Of a DNA stretch of 10,495 bases, positions 6,430 through 10,495 are shown piece by piece (within the stretch, counting starts at the first letter, position 1; each line of letters opens with the position of its first letter). The position numbers and the translations under genes are program-made. The notes below the pieces were generated by a model. The model was not told where the DNA came from. It worked only from the letters and a program-made list of their open reading frames with translations, and searched no databases. Source of the DNA: an uncultured Collinsella sp. (GTDB taxonomy: Bacteria; Actinomycetota; Coriobacteriia; Coriobacteriales; Coriobacteriaceae); assembly GCA_900556675.1 (NCBI GenBank), contig USQE01000027.1:1-10495 (forward strand). The letters are read 5' to 3'.

Positions 6430-6450
6430 TTAATACCAGTTAGAACCAGT
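6430..6450. promoter_or_regulatory. Distal GntR half-site pair with possible extended -10
   Basis: ACCAGT occurs at 6435-6440 and again at 6445-6450 as a direct repeat with 10-base spacing. These are the same half-sites as in the operators, but in tandem rather than facing each other. On the minus strand TGGTATTAA (6430-6438) resembles an extended -10 that overlaps the half-sites. Confidence 0.45.
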
Positions 6451-6461
6451 TTTGAGATTAT

Positions 6462-6491
6462 CGGTGAACGGTAGTTTTCGACCGTTCACCG
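6462..6491. repeat. Perfect 11-base inverted repeat with ACCGTTCACCG arms
   Basis: CGGTGAACGGT (6462-6472) and ACCGTTCACCG (6481-6491) are exact reverse complements around an 8-base loop. The right arm lies within CGACCGTTCACCGGT (6479-6493), which matches 6261-6275 with one C/T difference. No T-run follows on either strand, so it is not a terminator. Confidence 0.7.
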
Positions 6492-6497
6492 GTTACT

Positions 6498-6511
6498 TGC
6501 AATCGTTTGCA
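6498..6511. promoter_or_regulatory. LacI-family-like palindrome
   Basis: TGCAATCGTTTGCA has TGCAA/TTGCA arms and a central CG, symmetric except for one T/T position. Even palindromes with central CG are typical of LacI-family operators. No LacI-type gene is present in the window, so the assignment is by form only. Confidence 0.35.
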
Positions 6512-6590
6512 GTTGTTTTGCCAGATGAATTAGGGAAGCGCGATGAAGCGCTTGCGCGGGCGCGAGGCCTACCCCAGTGGTTTCGGTAGC

Positions 6591-6627
6591 AAAAAGCCCG
6601 CTAGAACGTTGTCCGTTCTAGCGGGCT
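6591..6627 (-). terminator. Rho-independent terminator after the SurA-like gene
   Basis: A perfect 14-base stem (6595-6608 with 6614-6627) with a 5-base loop, followed on the minus strand by a TTTTT run. It lies 42 bases past the stop codon of the upstream gene and isolates the PTS control region from it. Confidence 0.92.
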
Positions 6628-6669
6628 AAATCAGGCAGATCGGCTAGCGCGCAGTAGTGCAGGCAAACC

Positions 6670-7764
6670 TTACGCAAACAGGCCGTAGATGCTGATGTTG
6701 GCCTTGGCGTAGAGGCCGTTAGCATACTCGGTCCACTTGGAGCTGGCGCTCGAAGCCTGCGAAGAGTACTGCTGGTAGGCGGTGTAATAGGCGGTCATGG
6801 CCTGCTTGTAGGTGGCGCTATCGGCCGTAAAGGCATCGTCAGCGAAGGCCTTGGCATAAGTGCTATCGGCGTCCTTCCAAGTGCCCTTCTCGCTATCCCA
6901 CTCGTCACCGGCAAGGTTGATGATGTAGTCGGCGTAGTCCTTGCTCGCGGTCTCCTCGTTGCCGTCAGCAGGCTCGGTCGGGGCGGTCGGCATGCTTGCG
7001 GAGCTGTCGCCGACCTTCTTCTTATAGAGCTTCTGCAGCGTCGCGGACTGGCGGACGATCTGCTTGGCCTGGTCCTTGGACACGCCATACTGCGTGGCCA
7101 TGGTCTTGTAGTCCGAAGTGCCGATGGAATCCTCGGCGTACTGCTTCATCTCCTTAGAAGAGACGGTGATGCCCTCGTCCTCGGCAGCATCGAGCAGGAT
7201 CTTGTTGCGCACGTAGGACAAGATGACGTCGGCAGAAGGAGCGGTGTAGTTGCCATCACTATCCTTGACGGTATCGAGGCTGTACTGGCTCTCGATGGCC
7301 TCGCGCGCGGTGATATCGCTCTTCTTGCCGTCGTAGCTATAGCTTGCCACGGTCGAATCGAGCTGGTCCTCGGTGAGGGTCGCCGAGCCGACACCCTTGC
7401 CGCCAAAGCCGCCATTGCCAATAAAGAAGCCGACCACCGCAGCGATCACGACGGCAACCACAAAGGCGGCGATCATCGTCTTCTTGTGCTTGGATACGCG
7501 ATCGTCTTCATCGGAACCCAGGATATCGTCGTCCTCATCCTGGGCCTCGGGCATCAGATTCTCGTCAGCGGCATCCGCGGCAATCTGAGCCTCCAGACGG
7601 GCGTCCTCCTCCTCGGCCGTCGTACCGGCAGCAATGTGCTCGGCAGACGTACCGGCGACCAGGTCGATCTTCTCGTCCTCGTCACCGTCGGGGCCTTCGC
7701 CGCGCTCGATGATCTGGATGCCGTCGATCTCGTCCTTCTCGTCCTTCTTTTGAATCAGACCCAT
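6670..7764 (-). CDS. Membrane-anchored SurA/PrsA-like chaperone-domain protein
   Basis: A 364-residue protein of type II topology. An acidic, low-complexity cytoplasmic part (1-90) is followed by a basic stop (SKHKK), one membrane helix (about 97-116), a glycine-rich linker and an extracytoplasmic domain. Residues about 129-250 resemble the N-terminal chaperone domain of SurA/PrsA: helical, with the expected sequence of a helix holding VILSYVRNKILLDAAEDEGITVSSKE followed by a YGVSKDQAKQIVR segment. No parvulin PPIase domain is seen. After a Pro/Thr linker (about 255-270), the last 90 residues are Tyr/Ala/Ser-rich and helical. The ATG at 7764 has AAGGAG about eight bases upstream. Likely role: folding or holding exported proteins at the outer membrane face. 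Function is inferred from domain resemblance only. Confidence 0.8.
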   Translation of the reverse strand: MGLIQKKDEKDEIDGIQIIERGEGPDGDEDEKIDLVAGTSAEHIAAGTTAEEEDARLEAQIAADAADENLMPEAQDEDDDILGSDEDDRVSKHKKTMIAAFVVAVVIAAVVGFFIGNGGFGGKGVGSATLTEDQLDSTVASYSYDGKKSDITAREAIESQYSLDTVKDSDGNYTAPSADVILSYVRNKILLDAAEDEGITVSSKEMKQYAEDSIGTSDYKTMATQYGVSKDQAKQIVRQSATLQKLYKKKVGDSSASMPTAPTEPADGNEETASKDYADYIINLAGDEWDSEKGTWKDADSTYAKAFADDAFTADSATYKQAMTAYYTAYQQYSSQASSASSKWTEYANGLYAKANISIYGLFA

Positions 7765-7802
7765 ATCGGTTACTCCTTGTTAGGAAACATAGTCCTCAAT
7801 AG

Positions 7803-7831
7803 AATACGCCCGACAGAGCGCCGGGCGTATT
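7803..7831. other. Hairpin between icd and the SurA-like gene
   Basis: AATACGCCCG (7803-7812) and CGGGCGTATT (7822-7831) pair perfectly over 10 bases with a 9-base loop. The minus-strand tail (CTATTGAGG) has no real T-run, so termination of the icd operon here would be weak. A TATAAC box (7841-7846, minus) just upstream would place the hairpin at the 5' end of the SurA-like gene's mRNA instead. Confidence 0.5.
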
Positions 7832-7840
7832 GATTCTCAG

Positions 7841-7846
7841 GTTATA
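7841..7846 (-). promoter_or_regulatory. Possible -10 box for the SurA-like gene
   Basis: TATAAC on the minus strand, about 77 bases upstream of the start codon; no convincing -35 is visible. Support is limited to this hexamer and the change of gene function across the gap. Confidence 0.3.
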
Positions 7847-7890
7847 CGCAAACACTTAAGTACTATTTAGGCGTTTGCAGCACGCATGCC

Positions 7891-8976
7891 TTAGGCCAGG
7901 TGCGCGATAACGGCATCGGCAAAGGCCTGCGTGCCCACGGCCCCCTCGACGGAGCCGGTCTGGGCACGACGCACGTCACCGGTAACCTGCTCGCCCTCGT
8001 CGAGCGTGGCAGATACGGCGGCGCGAATGCGATTAGCAGCGTCGTTCTCGCCCAGGTGATCGAGCATCATCGCAGCAGAAAGGATCTCGGCCGTGGGGTT
8101 GGCGATATCCTGGCCAGCGATATCGGGCGCGGAGCCGTGCGTTGCCTCGAAGATGGCGCAATCGGCACCGATGTTGGAGCCGGGGGCCATCCCTAAGCCA
8201 CCCACCAGGCCGGCGCACAGGTCGCTCACGATGTCGCCGTACAGGTTGGGCAGCACCAGGACATCGAAGTCGTTGGGGTTCTGGACCAGGCCCATGCAAG
8301 TGGCGTCGACAATCTTGTCGTTGAACTCGATATCGGGATAGTTGGCGGCCACCTCGCGCGCAACGCGCAGGAACAGGCCGTCGGTCGCCTTCATGATGTT
8401 GGCCTTATGCACGGCCGTCACCTTTTTGCGGCCGCAGCGGCGGGCATACTCAAAGGCATACTCCACAATGCGGCGGCTCTTGGCGATGGAGATGGGCTTG
8501 ATCGAGATGGCGGAATCGGCGGCGAAGGTCTTCTGACCCGAGCGCTCGACAAGCTGCGAGAGCTCCTCGACCTCGGCAGCGCCCTCATCGAACTCGATGC
8601 CGGCGTAGAGGTCCTCGGTGTTCTCGCGCACGATGACCAGGTCGACATCGCGGAAGCGCGAGCCGTCGCCCGGCTGCGACAGGCAGGGGCGCACACAGGC
8701 ATACAGGTCGAAGTGCTTGCGAAGGGCAACGTTAACGCTGCGGAAACCCGTGCCGACCGGCGTGGTGATGGGACCCTTGATGGCAACCTTGGTCTCGGCG
8801 ACCGCATCGAGCACGTGCTGGGGCAGCGGCGTGCCAAACTCGTCCATGACGCCGGCACCGGCCTCCTGGACATTCCAATTGATTTGGACACCGGTGGCCT
8901 CGACCACGCGGCGCATGGCCTGCGTAATCTCGGGACCGATACCGTCACCGGGAATCAGGACTACATCGTGCGCCAT
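7891..8976 (-). CDS. icd: NAD-type isocitrate dehydrogenase
   Basis: A 361-residue enzyme of the isocitrate/isopropylmalate dehydrogenase family, oxidising isocitrate to 2-oxoglutarate and CO2. The substrate loop [10 protein letters not shown] supplies Ser80, Asn82 and Arg86. Arg96 (VRP), Arg117 and Tyr124 ([12 protein letters not shown]), Lys191 (HKANIMK), and Asp224, Asp248 and Asp252 complete the expected catalytic and metal-binding set. The coenzyme loop reads HGSAPDIAG (280-288), with Asp285 and Ile286 where NADP enzymes have Lys-Tyr, so NAD is predicted. The S-x-N-x-x-x-R loop argues against LeuB. The ATG at 8976 uses a GAGGAG site lying in the last codons of the HEAT-like gene, six bases downstream of whose stop it begins. 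The likely use is 2-oxoglutarate supply for glutamate. Homoisocitrate dehydrogenase is a less likely alternative. Confidence 0.9.
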   Translation of the reverse strand: MAHDVVLIPGDGIGPEITQAMRRVVEATGVQINWNVQEAGAGVMDEFGTPLPQHVLDAVAETKVAIKGPITTPVGTGFRSVNVALRKHFDLYACVRPCLSQPGDGSRFRDVDLVIVRENTEDLYAGIEFDEGAAEVEELSQLVERSGQKTFAADSAISIKPISIAKSRRIVEYAFEYARRCGRKKVTAVHKANIMKATDGLFLRVAREVAANYPDIEFNDKIVDATCMGLVQNPNDFDVLVLPNLYGDIVSDLCAGLVGGLGMAPGSNIGADCAIFEATHGSAPDIAGQDIANPTAEILSAAMMLDHLGENDAANRIRAAVSATLDEGEQVTGDVRRAQTGSVEGAVGTQAFADAVIAHLA

Positions 8977-8982
8977 AATCTG

Positions 8983-9681
8983 TTACTCCTCGTCTTCGGC
9001 GGCGTCAGATTTTTTAACGCTAGCACGCTTCTTCTTTTTGGAGAGATCAAGGTCAAAGCGTTTAACAAGCATTTCGCAAATCTCGCTCGAACGGGCCTTG
9101 AGATAGCTGCCCTTGCCGTTCTCGGCATCGAACTTAAGGCGCAGCGCAAGCTTCTCGGCGACCTCGGCGTCGATCTCGCCCTGGCCAAACTCGTACAGGC
9201 AACCGAGCATGTCGCGATACTCGAGGTCGCCGTGGTAGCACTGAATGGCCTCGTCCAGGATGGGCCAAGCCTCGCGCGAACGCTCGACGCTCGTGGCGCC
9301 CCACACGCACAGCAGGCGGAAGGCGGCATAGCACAGCGTGGAGGAAATCTCGTCGAACAGTGCGGTCTCGGCGCCCTCAAAGGCATCGCCCAGCTGCTCG
9401 GGACAGGTGGTGGCAAGCGCCGTCAGGGCATCGAGGGCCTCCCAGCGGGTCTGAGCCTCGGGGCGGTCGAGCGCCTCGATCAGCGCGGGGACGCAGGGCA
9501 CGACGCGCTGCGGATCGCGCTCGGCGAGCAGGTGCAGCACGCGGGCGGCAAACTGGCGGATGCGGCGCGTGGGGCAGCCGAGCTCCTGGACCAGACGGTC
9601 GACGGCATTCTCGTTCTCCTCTGCCAGCTGAAGCTGCGCCAGCTCCTCGTCGGTGAGCTGTTCGTCTTTGTTTTCTGCCAT
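8983..9681 (-). CDS. HEAT-repeat-like protein, unknown function
   Basis: A 232-residue soluble protein, very rich in helix. Residues about 26-165 form paired helices with the look of HEAT repeats: QFAARVLHLLAERDPQRVV, then VPALIEALDRPEAQTRWEALDALTALA and further pairs. The N-terminus is acidic. The C-terminus has a lysine cluster (KKKKRASVKK) followed by an acidic end. HEAT proteins usually bind other proteins; no partner can be named here. The ATG at 9681 has GAGGT only four bases upstream. It lies 15 bases after the membrane-protein gene and six bases before icd, whose ribosome site it carries, so its translation should affect icd translation. I do not recognise a named family. Confidence 0.8.
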   Translation of the reverse strand: MAENKDEQLTDEELAQLQLAEENENAVDRLVQELGCPTRRIRQFAARVLHLLAERDPQRVVPCVPALIEALDRPEAQTRWEALDALTALATTCPEQLGDAFEGAETALFDEISSTLCYAAFRLLCVWGATSVERSREAWPILDEAIQCYHGDLEYRDMLGCLYEFGQGEIDAEVAEKLALRLKFDAENGKGSYLKARSSEICEMLVKRFDLDLSKKKKRASVKKSDAAEDEE

Positions 9682-9696
9682 AGTTACCTCTTTTTA

Positions 9697-10125
9697 CTAT
9701 TTCTTAGCGTGCTTGCCAGCACCCTTGCTGTCATCGGTGACCGAGATGAGCTGTCGGTCGGCAGCGCCATTACGACGCGCACGGCGGCGTTCCTCGGCAT
9801 CGCCCGCGTCGGCGGCGGCGCGGTGTGCCTTGTTGACGTTAAAGACCTCGTCGTGCTTGCGCCACGGACCGACGGACTCGCCAAAGCTCATCTTAAGGCC
9901 GGCGATAAAGCCGCCGAGCCAGCCGATCGGCGCAAACTGCACCAGCGGGAACAGCGAGAACACCCAGGTCAGCAGGACGACTGCCGCCGCTCCCGCAAAG
10001 TTGGCAATCCAGTAGTCGCGCTTGGTGATGACGCGCTTTTCGCACGCCCACTGGCCGCACAAAAAGCCGATGTAGATCGCGAAGAGAAAGAGCGCCAGCG
10101 CAAGCACCACGAACGTCCAGCTCAT
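9697..10125 (-). CDS. Small membrane protein, unknown function
   Basis: A 142-residue protein with a membrane helix at about 3-24 and a second at about 38-60, followed by a short hydrophobic glycine-rich segment (62-78) that may be a third. The rest (80-142) is polar and strongly basic, with EERRRARRNG, and probably cytoplasmic. The start at 10125 is preferred over one 36 bases upstream because GGGGAG lies eight bases before it and the sequence turns hydrophobic at once. It begins five bases after the stop of the His/Cys-tailed gene, whose last codons carry the ribosome site. No family recognised. Confidence 0.75.
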   Translation of the reverse strand: MSWTFVVLALALFLFAIYIGFLCGQWACEKRVITKRDYWIANFAGAAAVVLLTWVFSLFPLVQFAPIGWLGGFIAGLKMSFGESVGPWRKHDEVFNVNKAHRAAADAGDAEERRRARRNGAADRQLISVTDDSKGAGKHAKK

Positions 10126-10130
10126 GGGCG

Positions 10131-10239
10131 CTACTCCCCGTGATGGTGGCCGCAGCAGCACTCGTGGCCGTCGTCATGACCGTGACCGCCGCAGCACTCG
10201 TGGTCCTCGCCATGGTGGTGGTCGCAACCGCACTCGTGA
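10131..10239. repeat. Imperfect 36-base tandem repeats coding the His/Cys tail
   Basis: GCACTCGTGG occurs at 10158 and 10194, with GCACTCGTGA at 10230, exactly 36 bases apart each time. The units encode three copies of a 12-residue block. The copies differ at many third and some first positions, so the duplication is not recent. Confidence 0.7.
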
Positions 10240-10495
10240 TCGTCGCCATGCTCGCCGCAACCGCAGCCTTCCTCGTGAGCACCATGCTCCTCGGGACGAT
10301 ACTGCGACCAGTCCAGACCGGCGGCGATGGCGTCGGCCTCCTCCTTATAGAGGACCGTGATGGCCTGGGTGCCCAGCTTGGCACCACCGATGGCGTCGAG
10401 CATGTCGTAGAGCGTAAAGGCCACGTCGGCACCGGGCAGCGCGAGCTCGCGGTCATCGGCGTAGGCGAGCGCCAAGCGCAGGTCCTTGATAAAGT
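10131..10495 (-). CDS. Beta-hydroxyacid dehydrogenase family C-terminus with His/Cys-rich metal-binding tail (cut by window edge)
   Basis: The frame is open to the right edge, so the 120 visible residues are the end of a longer protein; a TTG near 10475 is not a true start. The first part, beginning FIKDLRLALAYADD, matches the C-terminal helical domain of the 3-hydroxyisobutyrate/tartronate-semialdehyde dehydrogenase family, where KDL carries the conserved lysine. The last 53 residues hold 14 His and 9 Cys with many Asp, Glu and Gly, including three 12-residue repeats that start HEC (at tail positions 19, 31 and 43). Such a tail should bind zinc, nickel or copper. The NAD-binding half, needed to confirm the enzyme, lies outside. 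The substrate is unknown. Confidence 0.75.
   Translation of the reverse strand, partial: FIKDLRLALAYADDRELALPGADVAFTLYDMLDAIGGAKLGTQAITVLYKEEADAIAAGLDWSQYRPEEHGAHEEGCGCGEHGDDHECGCDHHHGEDHECCGGHGHDDGHECCCGHHHGE

Larger units (their letters stand above)
6039..6590. promoter_or_regulatory. Long gene-free control region of the PTS operon
   Basis: No credible coding frame was found. The stretch is more AT-rich than the genes, especially 6360-6460. It holds a proximal GntR operator cluster (6139-6168), a candidate -10 box (6185-6190), eight ACCG/CGGT tetramers at 6225-6307 and a palindrome (6294-6307). Farther upstream are a distal pair of ACCAGT half-sites with a possible extended -10 (6430-6450), five more ACCG/CGGT tetramers (6462-6493) and a LacI-like palindrome (6498-6511). 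The inverted repeat AAGCGC/GCGCTT lies at 6536-6553. I read it as tandem promoters with several regulators. Confidence 0.6.

Noticed and set aside
7891..8976. 3-isopropylmalate dehydrogenase (LeuB)
   Set aside because: The substrate loop is SVNVALR, typical of isocitrate-type enzymes, not the LeuB form, and no leucine genes are nearby.
8407..10143. A 578-codon open frame on the plus strand
   Set aside because: It runs antisense to icd, the HEAT-like gene and the membrane-protein gene, all of which have ribosome sites and recognisable protein features. Its translation is low-complexity and matches no family I know. Long antisense frames are common in GC-rich genes.
10126..10161. Upstream start for the small membrane protein
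   Set aside because: It would overlap the preceding gene by 31 bases, while the start at 10125 has GGGGAG eight bases before it and opens directly into a membrane helix.
10150..10240. CRISPR-like array, because of regular 36-base spacing
   Set aside because: There are only three imperfect units with no distinct spacers, and they lie in frame inside a coding region, encoding a 12-residue protein repeat.
10473..10475. TTG as the start of the His/Cys-tailed protein
   Set aside because: The frame stays open to the window edge and the residues before the TTG (FIKDLR) belong to the conserved dehydrogenase domain.

Overview
The window is a high-GC, gene-dense bacterial segment in which every real gene lies on the minus strand. 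Protein character, codon bias and the mix of gene types point to a gut actinobacterium of the Coriobacteriia, most like Collinsella. That assignment rests on family recognition and was not tested by a search. It splits into a sugar-uptake block (about 1-6490) and an unrelated housekeeping or unknown block (about 6590-10495).

Sugar block, left to right, all read leftward. First comes the N-terminal part of an N-acetylhexosamine-6-phosphate deacetylase (NagA/AgaA type, cut by the left edge). Next is a rho-independent terminator, then an AgaS-type SIS-domain deaminase/isomerase, a GntR/HutC-family regulator and a strong terminator. The rest is a five-gene operon transcribed in the order EIIA, YajC-like protein, EIIB, EIIC, EIID, encoding a mannose-family PTS transporter. 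Deacetylase plus AgaS plus this PTS type is the expected set for N-acetylgalactosamine (or galactosamine) use. The PTS imports and phosphorylates the sugar, the deacetylase removes acetate, and AgaS deaminates/isomerises the product. The ketohexose-phosphate kinase and aldolase of that pathway are not in the window.

Regulation: a DasR/NagR-like operator with core CTGGTAGTAACCA occurs just upstream of the agaS -10 box. It occurs again in the 631-base gap ahead of EIIA, so the local GntR protein probably controls both units. That gap also holds a second, direct-repeat array of ACCAGT half-sites and two dense clusters of ACCG/CGGT repeats not explained by the GntR motif. It also holds a LacI-like palindrome. 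I read it as a two-promoter control region, possibly with a second unknown regulator.

Right block, read leftward: a dehydrogenase C-terminus (beta-hydroxyacid dehydrogenase family, cut by the right edge) with an unusual His/Cys-rich tail of three 12-residue repeats; a small membrane protein; a HEAT-repeat-like protein; and an NAD-type isocitrate dehydrogenase. These four are tightly packed and look like one operon. After a hairpin comes a membrane-anchored SurA/PrsA-like chaperone domain protein, ended by a clear terminator.

No RNA genes, insertion sequences, CRISPR arrays or phage genes were seen. The points most worth a second look are the His/Cys tail, the YajC paralogue inside the PTS operon, the extra extracytoplasmic segment in EIID, and the repeat-rich control region at 6139-6511.
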